From: Alphaproteobacteria bacterium
GTDB lineage: Bacteria > Pseudomonadota > Alphaproteobacteria > JAJTHO01 > CANGYM01
Direction: 5' to 3'
Length of the DNA stretch: 45,834 bases
NCBI GenBank assembly: GCA_947458235.1
Contig: CANGYP010000005.1
Span: 1 to 45,834, forward strand
Shown here: positions 15,960 to 26,793 of the stretch, one piece after another
Layout: every line of letters begins with the position of its first letter
Position numbering within the stretch: position 1 is the stretch's first letter
Made by a program: the position numbers and the translations under genes
The notes under the pieces: generated by a model
The model's input: only the letters and a program-made list of their open reading frames with translations
The model's database searches: none
What the model was told of the DNA's origin: nothing

Positions 15960-18647
15960 CTACGCCGCCACAGAATGATGACCTAAAAAATGGGCGATAT
16001 GGGATAACAAACCTTCCCGATCAAATTTTGCGACACATTCCCGAAAACCAGCTTTCCGAGCCTTGATGGTCATATCACTGTTGACATGGGCGGTAAAGGC
16101 AATCAAGGGAATGCTTTGCAGGGCAGAATCTTCCATCACCGCCTTAGCAAAGGCAAAGCCGTTCATTTCTGGCATTTCAATGTCACTGAGAATTAAATCT
16201 ATGGTATCTGGATCGGATTTTAGCGCCCGCAGAGCATCCGCCGCAGCCTCAAATCCCAAAACCGTGTACCCTGCGGTTTCCAACATGGGGGTCAAAAGAT
16301 TGCGAAAAAAGGCACTGTCGTCCACAAACAAAATTCTTTGCGCCCGTTTGGATGATGCGGGAGAAAAGGACCCCTTGGCCGATACGGGCATAGAATCCTG
16401 CCATGTGTTCACAACTTTGTGCATATGATGGTACGCATCCACAATATCTGTGGCTTGGTTGTTGATAATCAGTGTTCCGAGGATCCCCGTGCCCTCACTG
16501 GGCAAGGTTAAATGCATGGGCGCCTGAACAATATCAATGATTTCATCCACAATCATCCCAACGCTTTGTTTTTTGGTGTTGAAAACCAGCATGGGGGCAA
16601 TCCCCTCTTCGGGTAAATGATAATCACCCGAAATGGTCACAATAGGAATCAAACTTCCCCGATACTGCAACACGGGTTTATCGGTGGTATATTCCAATGT
16701 TTTTAAATCGATTTCCTCTAGACGCGCAATCATAGCCAGAGGAATGGCTTTCAGGGTTTTTGTGCCAGCGCGGAACACCAGCAAGGACACCTGTTCTTCT
16801 AAATTAGACGCAATGGCTTTTTTTGAGGCAGGCACCGCAGGTCCCGCATCCTGACCCGTAAGGGTATCACCCAGTGTTTGGGCTATGCCATTGGTATCCA
16901 AAATCATAATCACCTGACCATCGCCAAGGATAGTGTTGCCAGAAAAAACACTCAAATTTTGTAAAATGGGGGCGAGGGGCTTAACCACAATGTCTTCTGT
17001 GTCAAACACACGATCCACAACCATACCAAAGTGACTGGCCCCAACACGGGCAACAACGATAAATGTTGTGGGGCTGGCCCCCTCTGGTTTTACCGATTCT
17101 AATTGTAATAGGGCCCGCAAATCCACAAGGGGCAACAGTTTGTTGCGTAACCGCAAAACGGGGGCACCTTTAATAAACTCGATTTTCTGATCGGACTGGG
17201 GTGTGATGCGTACCAGCTCACTAACACCGAGCTGTGGAATGGCCATCCGTTGGCCCCCTATGCCCACAATCATGGCTGAAATAATAGCCAGCGTCAGGGG
17301 GATTTTAATCGTAAACGTGGATCCCTGCCCCTGCTGTGATGCCATTTGGATCACACCGCCAATGCGTTCGATGTTGGTGCAAACCACATCCATGCCCACC
17401 CCACGACCAGACACAGAGGTGAGTGTGGCGGCTGTAGAAAACCCTGGGGCAAAAATAAATTGTTGGATTTTTTCATCCTCCATATCTGCCAGTTTTTCTG
17501 GGGAACACAGGCCTTTTTCTAGGACTTTTTTCTTAATGGCCTCGATGTTTAATCCACGGCCATCGTCTTTCAGGGTCATAACAATATACCCCCCTTCGTG
17601 ACGGGCCTGCAGGTGAATTTGTCCTGCTTCTGGTTTACCAGCGGCCAGACGCTCTGCGGGTGTTTCAATACCATGATCCGCAGCATTTCTGACCATATGA
17701 ATCAATGGATCACGGATCATTTCAATGACTTGACGGTCCAGTTCGGTTTCCTCCCCCACCAGAACCAAATCCATTTTTTTGCCCAGCTCAACACTGAGAT
17801 CCCTCACAATACGCGGTAATTTTTTCCATGCATTGCCCACTGGCTGCATACGCGCCTGAACAATCCCGTCCTGCAATTCCGATGTGACATGGGAAAGCTG
17901 CTGTAAAGGTGTGGCAAAAACCGATAGATTGTCCTGCTCTTGACGCATCAACTGCAACAACTGATTGCGGGTTAAGACCAATTCCCCCACCAAATTCATC
18001 AGAGATTCCACCAAATCCACCCGAATCCGAATGGTTTGATCCACAGCAGAGCTGCCTTTGTCGTCTGGGGCTTCCTCAGCGGCGGGTCTTTTGATTTCAG
18101 GTTTGCTCTCGGGTTTGGTTTTTTCAGGGGTGGGGGCTTTGGCAACAGCCTTGACGGGGGCGGGCGTTGGTATTTCCAATATAGGCTCTGGCTTTTCTAG
18201 GGCCAAGGGGGCCTCGGGCTCTGGGGCTGGGCCTAGGGTCTGTGCTTCCAGAGCCAAGGGGCCGATGTCCCCGCTACTCATGGCATCCAAACTGGCAATC
18301 AAGGGCTTGTCGTCCCCCGCTGGTTCCGTTTTATCGTCTTCCAAAACGGCGATGATAAATTTGACCTGATCCATGGCCTCTAGGATCAGGGAAATGGGCT
18401 CTTGCGTGATGGGTTTTTCGCCATCGCGCATTTTGCCAAGCAGGGTTTCCGCCGCATGGGCTAAACTGGCAAGGCGTTTTAATTCCAAAAACCCACACGT
18501 TCCCTTAATGGTGTGCATCAGGCGAAAGATGCTGTCAATCAGGGGAGGATTGTTGGGATCTTTTTCCAAGGATAACAGATCTTGATCAATCTTTTCAATG
18601 CTTTCGGTGGTTTCCACCAAAAAATCCTGTAATAGTCCGTCATCCAT
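15960..18647 (-). CDS. cheA: Hybrid chemotaxis histidine kinase CheA (Hpt, dimerisation, HATPase, two CheW-like segments, receiver)
   Basis: RLMHTIKGTCGFLEL (Hpt), DHGIETPAERLAAGK and SGRGVGMDVVCTNIERIGG (HATPase), second CheW-like LLVFRAGTKTLKAIPLAMIARLEEI, and C-terminal ILFVDDSAFFRNLLTPMLE...LILSDIEMPEMNGF receiver. Confidence 0.93.
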   Translation of the reverse strand: MDDGLLQDFLVETTESIEKIDQDLLSLEKDPNNPPLIDSIFRLMHTIKGTCGFLELKRLASLAHAAETLLGKMRDGEKPITQEPISLILEAMDQVKFIIAVLEDDKTEPAGDDKPLIASLDAMSSGDIGPLALEAQTLGPAPEPEAPLALEKPEPILEIPTPAPVKAVAKAPTPEKTKPESKPEIKRPAAEEAPDDKGSSAVDQTIRIRVDLVESLMNLVGELVLTRNQLLQLMRQEQDNLSVFATPLQQLSHVTSELQDGIVQARMQPVGNAWKKLPRIVRDLSVELGKKMDLVLVGEETELDRQVIEMIRDPLIHMVRNAADHGIETPAERLAAGKPEAGQIHLQARHEGGYIVMTLKDDGRGLNIEAIKKKVLEKGLCSPEKLADMEDEKIQQFIFAPGFSTAATLTSVSGRGVGMDVVCTNIERIGGVIQMASQQGQGSTFTIKIPLTLAIISAMIVGIGGQRMAIPQLGVSELVRITPQSDQKIEFIKGAPVLRLRNKLLPLVDLRALLQLESVKPEGASPTTFIVVARVGASHFGMVVDRVFDTEDIVVKPLAPILQNLSVFSGNTILGDGQVIMILDTNGIAQTLGDTLTGQDAGPAVPASKKAIASNLEEQVSLLVFRAGTKTLKAIPLAMIARLEEIDLKTLEYTTDKPVLQYRGSLIPIVTISGDYHLPEEGIAPMLVFNTKKQSVGMIVDEIIDIVQAPMHLTLPSEGTGILGTLIINNQATDIVDAYHHMHKVVNTWQDSMPVSAKGSFSPASSKRAQRILFVDDSAFFRNLLTPMLETAGYTVLGFEAAADALRALKSDPDTIDLILSDIEMPEMNGFAFAKAVMEDSALQSIPLIAFTAHVNSDMTIKARKAGFRECVAKFDREGLLSHIAHFLGHHSVAA

Positions 18648-18658
18648 GGCGATGGCTC

Positions 18659-19321
18659 CTATGTTTGCGGTGCCCGCACCTCAAAGATCATCTGATCGGG
18701 TGCGGCGACATCACACTGCATATGCATACCTTGGGAAAAGGCATAGTATCCTGTATACCATGCTTGCACTGTATAGGCACTCAAATCCTCTGGCAATCGT
18801 GTTGTTTTGTTCACGAGGGCCAAGGTTCCTGTTTTTAACGGCTTTGCGGGATCAATGCTGGTTAAGGCAATGCGAATATGCTGTGTTGTCCAATCAATAT
18901 GCATTTTTCCCCCGTACATCAGGGCATCCTTGGCACATAAAATCATATTCAATAAACATTTGGTCAGTTCCTTGGGCAGGATTTCGTTAATTTCGCTAAA
19001 GGTAATGTCCACTTTCCGATCGGACCCAAAAAAGGCCTCTACGGTTTTTTTAATGCTGTTGGGATCCATGGTTTGGCACGCCATGCTGGAGCCATAGGCC
19101 AAGCGATAATACCGAAGACGCGAGGATACATTCCGCGCACTTTGGCGGGCAATGGCCAAGGCGTCGGATGCAAACGCGCCATCTTCCTCCAAAAGCTCTA
19201 GCCCATTTTCAGTGGCCCCAATGGGCCCCGCCAAATCATGGGTCATTTTGGAAATCAGAAGCTCGGCCATTTTTTGGCTAAACGCATCTTGGGGATCAAT
19301 AATCATAGAGCTCCTTAACAC
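18659..19321 (-). CDS. chpT: ChpT-type histidine phosphotransferase
   Basis: LLISKMTHDLAGPIGATENGLELLEE with the phospho-acceptor His; degenerate HATPase-like C-terminal region; length 220 aa. Confidence 0.8.
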   Translation of the reverse strand: MLRSSMIIDPQDAFSQKMAELLISKMTHDLAGPIGATENGLELLEEDGAFASDALAIARQSARNVSSRLRYYRLAYGSSMACQTMDPNSIKKTVEAFFGSDRKVDITFSEINEILPKELTKCLLNMILCAKDALMYGGKMHIDWTTQHIRIALTSIDPAKPLKTGTLALVNKTTRLPEDLSAYTVQAWYTGYYAFSQGMHMQCDVAAPDQMIFEVRAPQT

Positions 19322-19389
19322 AAAGCAAAGGCCAAGCCGATGGGAAGAGAGTCCCTTGAGGACAAAAAACCAGTCTTTTATAACAAGAC

Positions 19390-19417
19390 ACTATAGCAGA
19401 CAAACCTTTCCAAACAA
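19390..19417 (-). promoter_or_regulatory. Putative promoter of chpT-cheA-cheW
   Basis: On the minus strand TTGTTT-N16-TATAGT upstream of the chpT start. Confidence 0.35.
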
Positions 19418-19456
19418 TCAATAGAGGAGGCTGATCATACAAAACCATGGAAAATC

Positions 19457-21559
19457 CTACGTATCCAAAAAACTCCGCAGCTGACGAGATCGCGAGGGGT
19501 GTTTGAGTTTCCGTAGGGCTTTGGCCTCGATCTGCCGGATACGCTCTCTGGTGACGGAGAATTGTTGGCCCACTTCCTCTAGTGTGTGGTCGGTGTTCAT
19601 ACCAATACCAAAACGCATCCGCAATACCCGCTCTTCTCGGGCGGTTAGGGTGGAGAGAATTTTGGTGGTGGTGTCCTTCAGGTTGGCATGGATGGCGGCA
19701 TCTAAGGGGATGATGGTGTTTTTATCTTCAATAAAATCCCCAAGGGAGCTGTCTTCTTCGTCCCCCACGGGCGTTTCCAGACTGATGGGTTCTTTGGCGA
19801 TTTTCATGACCTTGCGGACTTTATCCAGCGGCATTTGCAGCTTGACAGCCAATTCCTCGGGCGTGGGCTCGCGGCCAATTTCATGCATCATCTGGCGTGA
19901 TGTGCGCACGATTTTGTTTATGGTTTCAATCATATGAACAGGGATACGAATGGTTCGGGCCTGATCGGCGATGGATCGTGTGATGGCCTGACGAATCCAC
20001 CACGTGGCGTAGGTGGAAAATTTGTATCCTCGACGGTATTCAAATTTATCCACGGCCTTCATCAAGCCGATGTTGCCCTCTTGGATTAAATCCAGAAATT
20101 GAAGCCCTCGGTTGGTGTATTTTTTGGCAATGGAGATCACCAGACGCAGATTGGCCTCGATCATTTCTTTTTTGGCGCGGTTGGATTCTCGCTCGCCCCG
20201 CTGGACGGTTTGCACAACGCGGCGAAATTCCGAAATAGGCAGGCCGCTTTGGGCCGAAATTTCGGAAATCATTTCCCGTGTTGCGGTGATTTCATCACAG
20301 TATTTTTCAATAAACAATTGCCAAGGTTTGGATTTGCGATCCGCCATGCGATCCACCCACGTTGGGTCCAGTTCAGAGCCAAAATAGCTCTGTAAAAAAT
20401 CGCTGCGTTTGATTTTGCATTTTTCCGCTAGGCGCAACAGTTTTCCTTCCTGCTGCATCAGGGATTTGTTCATACCGTAAAGCTGTTCCACCAACTGTTC
20501 TAAACGTTCGTTGTTCAGATGGATGCTTTCCAGCAGGGCGACGATTTCTTTGTGTTTCAGAGTGTAGGCCTCTTCGTCTTGGGTCTGCAAGGCTTGACCT
20601 TTTTGCAAAAGGTCAATGCGGTTTTCCTGCAGGGCCCGCAAATCTTCGTAAACCAGACTGATTTTTTTAAATGTTTCCAAAACTTGGGGCTTTAGGCGCT
20701 CTTCCATGGCAGAGAGAGAGACGCCGAAACCCTCGCTATCCCCATCTCCATCGTCGTCTTCGTCTTCGTCCTCATCGACGTCTCGGGGAGATTTTTCCAG
20801 AGGGGCTTCAGCCTCTTCCGATGCGGGGGGTTCCACTGCTGGTTCCAGTTCCGGACGGACATCTTCGGTGGGCGAGAGGGCGTCGTCTTGTTTCACGTCA
20901 TCAGCGGGCAGCAAGCTTTCCATCAAATCCGCAGATGTTTCTCCATCGGCACCATAGGTTGCCTCTAAATCAATGACATCTCGCAGCATAATTTTGTTTT
21001 CAGTCAACGCATCATACCAAGCACTGATGGCTAGCATGGTTAAAGGGCTTTCACAGATACCCCCAATCATGCGCTCGCGACCCGCCTCAATACGTTTGGC
21101 GATGGTCACTTCGTCCTCGCGGGATAACAGCTTGTTACCCATTTCAGAAAGATAAACCCGTACGGGATCATCATAGTGGGATACGGAGCTATCATCGATG
21201 TTGCCCGATGTGCGTTCTTCCCCCACAAAGGTTTCAGCAGGGGCTTCATCTTTGGTGTCATCATCGTCGGTGACTTTGCGACGTTTGGTTGTAGCGGTTT
21301 CCTCTTCCTCTAGGCCCTCCAGATCATCGTCATCGACGATATCGATGCCTGCGGCGCCGATTTTGGCAATCACTTCATCGATTTGTTCAGAAGAAAACGC
21401 CTCTGTGGGTAAAATATCATTCAGCTGGTCATAGGTGATGTACCCCTTGGCCTTCCCAATTTTGCGAAGTTTTTTAAAGGATTCTTCGAAAGTCAGGATC
21501 TCGGAAGATCCCAAATTGTCTTCAGTGTCCATGGTATCCAAATGTTTTTTTTCAGCCAT
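19457..21559 (-). CDS. rpoD: RNA polymerase primary sigma factor RpoD
   Basis: [59 protein letters not shown] and C-terminal [32 protein letters not shown] analogue; ATG 21559 preferred over upstream TTG. Confidence 0.97.
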   Translation of the reverse strand: MAEKKHLDTMDTEDNLGSSEILTFEESFKKLRKIGKAKGYITYDQLNDILPTEAFSSEQIDEVIAKIGAAGIDIVDDDDLEGLEEEETATTKRRKVTDDDDTKDEAPAETFVGEERTSGNIDDSSVSHYDDPVRVYLSEMGNKLLSREDEVTIAKRIEAGRERMIGGICESPLTMLAISAWYDALTENKIMLRDVIDLEATYGADGETSADLMESLLPADDVKQDDALSPTEDVRPELEPAVEPPASEEAEAPLEKSPRDVDEDEDEDDDGDGDSEGFGVSLSAMEERLKPQVLETFKKISLVYEDLRALQENRIDLLQKGQALQTQDEEAYTLKHKEIVALLESIHLNNERLEQLVEQLYGMNKSLMQQEGKLLRLAEKCKIKRSDFLQSYFGSELDPTWVDRMADRKSKPWQLFIEKYCDEITATREMISEISAQSGLPISEFRRVVQTVQRGERESNRAKKEMIEANLRLVISIAKKYTNRGLQFLDLIQEGNIGLMKAVDKFEYRRGYKFSTYATWWIRQAITRSIADQARTIRIPVHMIETINKIVRTSRQMMHEIGREPTPEELAVKLQMPLDKVRKVMKIAKEPISLETPVGDEEDSSLGDFIEDKNTIIPLDAAIHANLKDTTTKILSTLTAREERVLRMRFGIGMNTDHTLEEVGQQFSVTRERIRQIEAKALRKLKHPSRSRQLRSFLDT

Positions 21560-21626
21560 AAAGGGGATCAAGGGCTCCAATCGGGGGTTAGGTATGATTA
21601 GTTCAGAAAATCATGAAAAAAAGGTT

Positions 21627-23345
21627 TCATGGCAAGGGTGGCTTTGCGTTTTTTTGTCGAGACCGCGAGTGTTCTAGGGTCCGTTTCAGCCGTAGGCAGC
21701 TTTCGTGCCAAAGATCATAAACGTCATGAGATGGCGTTAAAAACAGCTGTGGCATGACAGAGTCCGAATTCCAAAGTTCCAGTGCTTTCAGCGCTTGGTG
21801 AATCCACGGGGACTGATCCATATAGGGTTTGTCTGCGGCGTTGTCAAGGCCTTGCACGGCTCCCTTCACCACGCGGGCCCGAATGTCTTCGATCAGGGGG
21901 TTGGGGAATGTCAAATGCCCCAAAATCTCCGCTGCGTCCTCTAGCCATTCAGGATGGTGGGCCAAATCCGCCAACAGGGCGCAGCATGCCCGATCCAAAT
22001 TCACCTTGGGGGAGGGCAGAGGGCCATCCGAACGGGCGGCGAAGGGTTGTTTTTTTGACAAACCCAAAGGGGCGCGTCGTGCTTGGTAAAAACGATCACG
22101 CAGGTCTTGTTTATAAAAGGCTTTTAGGTCAGGATCCCGAATAGCATCGCAATCCGCAAGCAAGCGTTTCATCAGGGCCGCGCGGTCGTGTCCCGATCCG
22201 GCCAAGGCTTGGCGGTGAATCCACATCCAAAAATCCAGAATGGATAGGGTGCGGCTTTGCATTTGTTCCCAGCGAGCCTGCCCCCCTGCGGCCATCAGAC
22301 TGGCGGGGTCTTCGCCAGCATCCATCATCATAATGGTTAGGGATTTTTCAGGGCGTAAATCTGGCAAAATGCGCTGAATGCACCGCTCTGCCGCTCGCAT
22401 GCCAGCGGTATCCCCATCAAAACACACCACAATCTGATCCACCACGGACCATAGGAGGGATATCTGGGTTTCTGTAAAGGCCGTTCCCAACGGGGCAACG
22501 GCATCGGTGTAACCGTTTTGGTGTAACAAAATAACATCCGTATACCCCTCCACCACCGTGGCGCGGCGGGTTTTTCTGAGGGTGGGTAAAGCTTGAAACA
22601 GCCCATACAACATGCGGTTTTTTTGAAAATGCTCTGTTTCTGGGGAATTGAGGTATTTGGGGGCATCGGCGTGGTCTGTCAGGGCCTCCCCAGGCAGGGT
22701 ACGTCCGCCAAAAGCCACAATTTTGCCTTGGCGATTGTGGATGGGAAACATCACGCGGCGTCGGAAACGGTCAAAGGGGGGGCGGTTTGGGTCTTTTTGT
22801 ACGCACAGCCCCGCCTCCACCATATCGTGGGGACGATGATCTCTGGTCATCAAAAATCGGCTGAGGGCATCCCACACATCAGGGGCGTATCCCAAAAAAA
22901 AGTGCTTCACGCTGATGGCATTGATGCCCCGCTGGGTCAGGTATTGTTGGACGCGACCATCGCTGGCCAACGTGTGGTGATAGAACGCACTGGCCTGTTC
23001 ATACAGGGCAAAATAGCGGGTTTCTTCTGCCGATGGGGGCGGGGCGTCGGCTTTGGGCATGGGCAGGCCCGCCACATCCGCCAGTGTTTTCACCGCCGCC
23101 AAAAAGCCCCCTTTGTCAAAATCCTTCACAAATTTAATCACATCACCACTGGCGCCGCAGCCAAAGCAATGAAAAAACTGTTTGTTGGGGATGACGTGAA
23201 AGGACGGGGTTTTTTCCTGATGAAAGGGGCATAGCCCTTTATAATCCTGCCCTGCTTTTTTCAGGGGGATGCGGGCGCGAATGACATCCTCGATCCGCAC
23301 GGATTCGCGCAAACGTTCCAAAAACTCATCGGGTATGTTCACCAT
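21627..23345 (-). CDS. dnaG: DNA primase
   Basis: CPFHQEKTPSFHVIPNKQFFHCFGCGASGDVIKF zinc-binding motif; VVEGYTDVILLHQNG Toprim motif. Confidence 0.96.
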   Translation of the reverse strand: MVNIPDEFLERLRESVRIEDVIRARIPLKKAGQDYKGLCPFHQEKTPSFHVIPNKQFFHCFGCGASGDVIKFVKDFDKGGFLAAVKTLADVAGLPMPKADAPPPSAEETRYFALYEQASAFYHHTLASDGRVQQYLTQRGINAISVKHFFLGYAPDVWDALSRFLMTRDHRPHDMVEAGLCVQKDPNRPPFDRFRRRVMFPIHNRQGKIVAFGGRTLPGEALTDHADAPKYLNSPETEHFQKNRMLYGLFQALPTLRKTRRATVVEGYTDVILLHQNGYTDAVAPLGTAFTETQISLLWSVVDQIVVCFDGDTAGMRAAERCIQRILPDLRPEKSLTIMMMDAGEDPASLMAAGGQARWEQMQSRTLSILDFWMWIHRQALAGSGHDRAALMKRLLADCDAIRDPDLKAFYKQDLRDRFYQARRAPLGLSKKQPFAARSDGPLPSPKVNLDRACCALLADLAHHPEWLEDAAEILGHLTFPNPLIEDIRARVVKGAVQGLDNAADKPYMDQSPWIHQALKALELWNSDSVMPQLFLTPSHDVYDLWHESCLRLKRTLEHSRSRQKNAKPPLP

Positions 23346-23456
23346 AGCGCCAGTATAGGCCAAGGTTCATCTGTGGCAAAGGGCTTTGAAAAAAGGTGTC
23401 CTTGGCAAAAGGCTATGCCCCACAGGCCATGATGCTAAAAGAGTTTGTGGTGCGTT

Positions 23457-23486
23457 CCCCTTGAAACCTGAAAACACTTCCCCCAT
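23457..23486 (+). promoter_or_regulatory. Sigma32 (RpoH)-type heat-shock promoter of dnaK
   Basis: CCCCTTGAAA, with 15 nt between CTTGAA and CCCCAT, about 50 nt upstream of the dnaK ATG; matches the CTTGAA / CCCCAT consensus. Confidence 0.8.
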
Positions 23487-23537
23487 ATTGGTTATCAAGT
23501 GCAAGCACGTTGATGACGCTTTAAACAAGGAAACACT

Positions 23538-25442
23538 ATGTCAAAAATTATTGGAATTGATTTGGGAACCACAAACTCTTGTGTGGCTTTTCGGGACGGC
23601 AATCAAACGGTTGTGATTGAAAACGCTGAGGGCGCTCGCACAACCCCCTCTATCGTGGCCTTTGCTAAGGGAGAGCGTCTGGTGGGTCAACCCGCCAAAC
23701 GGCAGGCCGTCACCAACCATAAAAACACCATTTTTGCCGTCAAGCGTCTGATTGGTCGCCGTTTTGACGATCCTTTAACCCAAAAGGATCAAGGTCTGGT
23801 GCCCTATAGTATTATCAAGGGCAACAATGGCGATGCTTGGGTTGAGGCCGAAGGCACGCCCTATTCCCCCAGCCAGATCAGTGCCTTTATCCTGCAAAAA
23901 ATGAAAGACACCGCCGAGCGGTATTTGGGCGAAACCATCACGCAGGCCGTCATTACCGTTCCCGCCTATTTTAACGATGCCCAGCGTCAAGCGACCAGAG
24001 ATGCTGGAAAAATTGCGGGTCTGGATGTCCTGCGGATTATCAACGAACCCACCGCCGCTGCCTTGGCTTATGGTCTGGATAAAAAATCTGGCGGTAAAAT
24101 TGTTGTTTATGACTTGGGGGGCGGAACCTTTGACGTATCCGTTTTGGAAATTGGGGACGGTGTTTTCGAAGTCAAAGCCACCAACGGCGATACATTCTTG
24201 GGCGGTGAAGATTTTGACAACCGGATCATTGATTATCTGGCGGCAGAATTTAAAAAAGACAACGGGATCGACCTAAAAGCGGATCCTTTGGCCCTGCAGC
24301 GTCTGAAAGAGGCCGCGGAAAAAGCCAAAATTGAGCTATCCAGCTCTGTGCAAACCGATGTCAACCTTCCGTTTATCACCGCCGATCAAACGGGGCCAAA
24401 GCACTTGAATGTCCCCCTGAGCCGTGCCAAGCTAGAATCGTTGGTCGAGGACCTTTTGCAACGCACCATGGAGCCTTGCAAGGCCGCTCTCAAAGATGCC
24501 GATCTGAAACCTTCTGACATTGATGAAGTGATCTTGGTGGGGGGCATGACACGGATGCCCAAAGTCCAAGAGTTGGTCAAAGCCTTTTTTGGTAAAGAAC
24601 CCCACAAAGGCGTTAACCCTGACGAAGTGGTGGCCATCGGTGCCGCGATTCAGGGGGGGGTTTTGCGGGGTGATGTGAAAGATGTTCTGTTGTTGGACGT
24701 CACGCCGCTGTCTCTAGGGATTGAAACCTTGGGCGGTGTGTTCACCCGCCTGATTGAGCGCAACACCACCATTCCTGCCAAGAAAAGCCAAGTCTTTTCC
24801 ACCGCCGAGGACAACCAGAATGCCGTCACCATCCGTGTGTTTCAGGGCGAGCGGGAAATGGCGGCCGATAACAAACTGCTGGGGCAATTTGATCTGATGG
24901 GCATTCCCCCCGCCCCCCGCGGCATGCCCCAAATCGAGGTCACCTTTGACATCGATGCCAACGGCATTGTCAATGTTTCGGCCAAAGATAAAGCCACCAA
25001 CAAAGAGCAACAGATCCGTATCCAAGCCTCTGGTGGCTTGAGCGATGCGGATGTCGAAACGATGATCAAAGATGCCGAAGCCAACGCCGAAGCGGACAAA
25101 AAGAAACGTGAGCTTGTGGAACATCGCAACCAAGCAGAAACCTTGATCCAAACTGCCGAGAAAAATTTGGCCGAGTACGGATCCCACGTTTCGGATGCTG
25201 AAAAACAGGCGATTCAAACGGCCATCACCGACCTGAAAGCAGCGCGGGAAACCGACGATGTGTCTCTGATCACAGAAAAAACCAACGCACTGGCCCAAGC
25301 CACCATGAAATTGGGCGAAGCTATGTACAAGGCCCAGCAGGACAATCCAGCCCCTGCCCAGTCCTCTAACACCAACCAAGGCGAAAATATCGTTGATGCT
25401 GATTTTGAAGAGGTCAATGAAAACGACAAAAAATCCGCCTAA
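23538..25442 (+). CDS. dnaK: Molecular chaperone DnaK (Hsp70)
   Basis: [48 protein letters not shown]. Confidence 0.98.
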   Translation: MSKIIGIDLGTTNSCVAFRDGNQTVVIENAEGARTTPSIVAFAKGERLVGQPAKRQAVTNHKNTIFAVKRLIGRRFDDPLTQKDQGLVPYSIIKGNNGDAWVEAEGTPYSPSQISAFILQKMKDTAERYLGETITQAVITVPAYFNDAQRQATRDAGKIAGLDVLRIINEPTAAALAYGLDKKSGGKIVVYDLGGGTFDVSVLEIGDGVFEVKATNGDTFLGGEDFDNRIIDYLAAEFKKDNGIDLKADPLALQRLKEAAEKAKIELSSSVQTDVNLPFITADQTGPKHLNVPLSRAKLESLVEDLLQRTMEPCKAALKDADLKPSDIDEVILVGGMTRMPKVQELVKAFFGKEPHKGVNPDEVVAIGAAIQGGVLRGDVKDVLLLDVTPLSLGIETLGGVFTRLIERNTTIPAKKSQVFSTAEDNQNAVTIRVFQGEREMAADNKLLGQFDLMGIPPAPRGMPQIEVTFDIDANGIVNVSAKDKATNKEQQIRIQASGGLSDADVETMIKDAEANAEADKKKRELVEHRNQAETLIQTAEKNLAEYGSHVSDAEKQAIQTAITDLKAARETDDVSLITEKTNALAQATMKLGEAMYKAQQDNPAPAQSSNTNQGENIVDADFEEVNENDKKSA

Positions 25443-25447
25443 CAATC

Positions 25448-25475
25448 AAGGGGGTCGCGGGGCCCCCTTTTTTTT
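25448..25475 (+). terminator. Intrinsic terminator after dnaK
   Basis: AAGGGGG-tcgcgggg-CCCCCTT followed by an uninterrupted T-tract, immediately 3' of the dnaK stop. Confidence 0.8.
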
Positions 25476-25512
25476 ACGCCCATTGACTCACCTTTCCCGT
25501 TTTTTGCGGCAA

Positions 25513-26793
25513 ATGTCGCCCCAAAGCCTTTTGGGCCGTTCCTTTTTGATTATGGCCCTGCCCATCATTTTGGCCCAAGGGGCCACCAGTTATATTTTTT
25601 TCAACCATCATTGGGATACGCTTGAAAGGCGCCTAGCCGTCACCTTGGCCAACGAAATGGTCATGCTGGTTCAGGCAGAGGCCAAAGGCTATCCCCATGT
25701 CCCCGACATGGCCGACGCCTTGGATATTCAGTTTATACGCAGCACATCGTCCTCTGGTGTCGATGGTAGGCAAAGTATTTTGAGCTGGATCGCCTCCCTC
25801 TTTGATCAGGAAGGGATGCTACGCCGAGAGTTAGAAAATCGCCTGCCCTATCCCTTAACCGTAGAAACCAGCAAAAACTGGGTCACGGTAACGGTGGTTT
25901 TGCCCCATCATCACATCACGCTCAGCACGACACCCAAAAAGATTTTTTCCAGTACGGTTTTTGTTTATGTGCTTTGGTCTGTTGGCCTGTGCATCCTATT
26001 GGTTTTGGTGGCGTGGGGATTTATGCGTAACCAAATGCACCCCATTCGGGATTTGGCCACGGCCGCAGAGATCTTTGGTCAAGAAGGCAAACCAAAACGT
26101 CTAAAACCCCGCGGTGCCCTAGAAGTCCGTAAAGCGACACGCGCTTTTAACATCATGCAGGATAATATCCTGAAGCATGTGGCGGAGCGCACAGAAATGC
26201 TGGCGGGCATTTCCCATGATCTTCGCACGCCTCTAACCCGCCTGCGCCTCGCTTTGGAAATGACGCCCGAAGACATCAAACACGACATGCTGCCTGATGT
26301 TTTGGAAATGCAGGCCATGATCGATTCCTATTTGGCTTTTGCGCGGGATGATCAGGGGGAAGATTGGCAATGCGTGGAGATCTCTTCCTTTTTGGCATCT
26401 TTGGCAGTGTCTTTTCATCCAAAGCCCCTTAAGATTCTACCCAGCCATCCCATCCATGTCCGCGCGAAGCCCCTATTGTTGCGGCGGTGTTTGGTGAACC
26501 TGATGAACAACGCCCTGACTTACGGCACCCTGTGCACCGTTAGCGTTCAGGATCACAAGAGGTTTGTGGACATTACGGTTGGCGACAATGGTCCAGGACT
26601 GACCCCAGAGGCCTTTGAGCGGGCCAAAACCCCCTTTGTGCGTCTGGAGGACGAGCGCACTATTGGGGAAGGCCATGTCGGCCTAGGCCTTTCTATCGCC
26701 GAAGACATCGCCAAACGCCACGGACACCCTTTGCGTTTGGCCACCGATACCCCTAAGGGGGCAAACATCATCATCAGGCTATCCCCATGCTGA
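25513..26793 (+). CDS. EnvZ-like sensor histidine kinase
   Basis: HAMP region, MLAGISHDLRTPLTRLRLALEM H-box, NLMNNALTYG, VGDNGPGLTPEAFERAKTPFVRLEDERT...GHVGLGLSIAEDIAKRHG. ORF is open from 25393 but the upstream part crosses the dnaK terminator. Confidence 0.9.
   Translation: MSPQSLLGRSFLIMALPIILAQGATSYIFFNHHWDTLERRLAVTLANEMVMLVQAEAKGYPHVPDMADALDIQFIRSTSSSGVDGRQSILSWIASLFDQEGMLRRELENRLPYPLTVETSKNWVTVTVVLPHHHITLSTTPKKIFSSTVFVYVLWSVGLCILLVLVAWGFMRNQMHPIRDLATAAEIFGQEGKPKRLKPRGALEVRKATRAFNIMQDNILKHVAERTEMLAGISHDLRTPLTRLRLALEMTPEDIKHDMLPDVLEMQAMIDSYLAFARDDQGEDWQCVEISSFLASLAVSFHPKPLKILPSHPIHVRAKPLLLRRCLVNLMNNALTYGTLCTVSVQDHKRFVDITVGDNGPGLTPEAFERAKTPFVRLEDERTIGEGHVGLGLSIAEDIAKRHGHPLRLATDTPKGANIIIRLSPC

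Noticed and set aside
22593-23234. 213-aa ORF antisense to dnaG
   Set aside because: Opposite strand of a clear primase gene, no recognisable domain.
24651-24660. G8 homopolymer tract in dnaK (and similar tracts in lpxB and pdxH) as phase-variation switches
   Set aside because: All are in frame within essential housekeeping genes and fit GGG/CCC codon use; no evidence of variation.
24714-25445. 243-aa ORF antisense to dnaK
   Set aside because: Long antisense frame arising from codon bias of dnaK; Phe/Gly/Val-rich nonsense composition.
25393-25512. Upstream extension of the EnvZ-like kinase overlapping dnaK
   Set aside because: It would cross the dnaK terminator and lacks homology; ATG at about 25513 gives a normal N-terminus.
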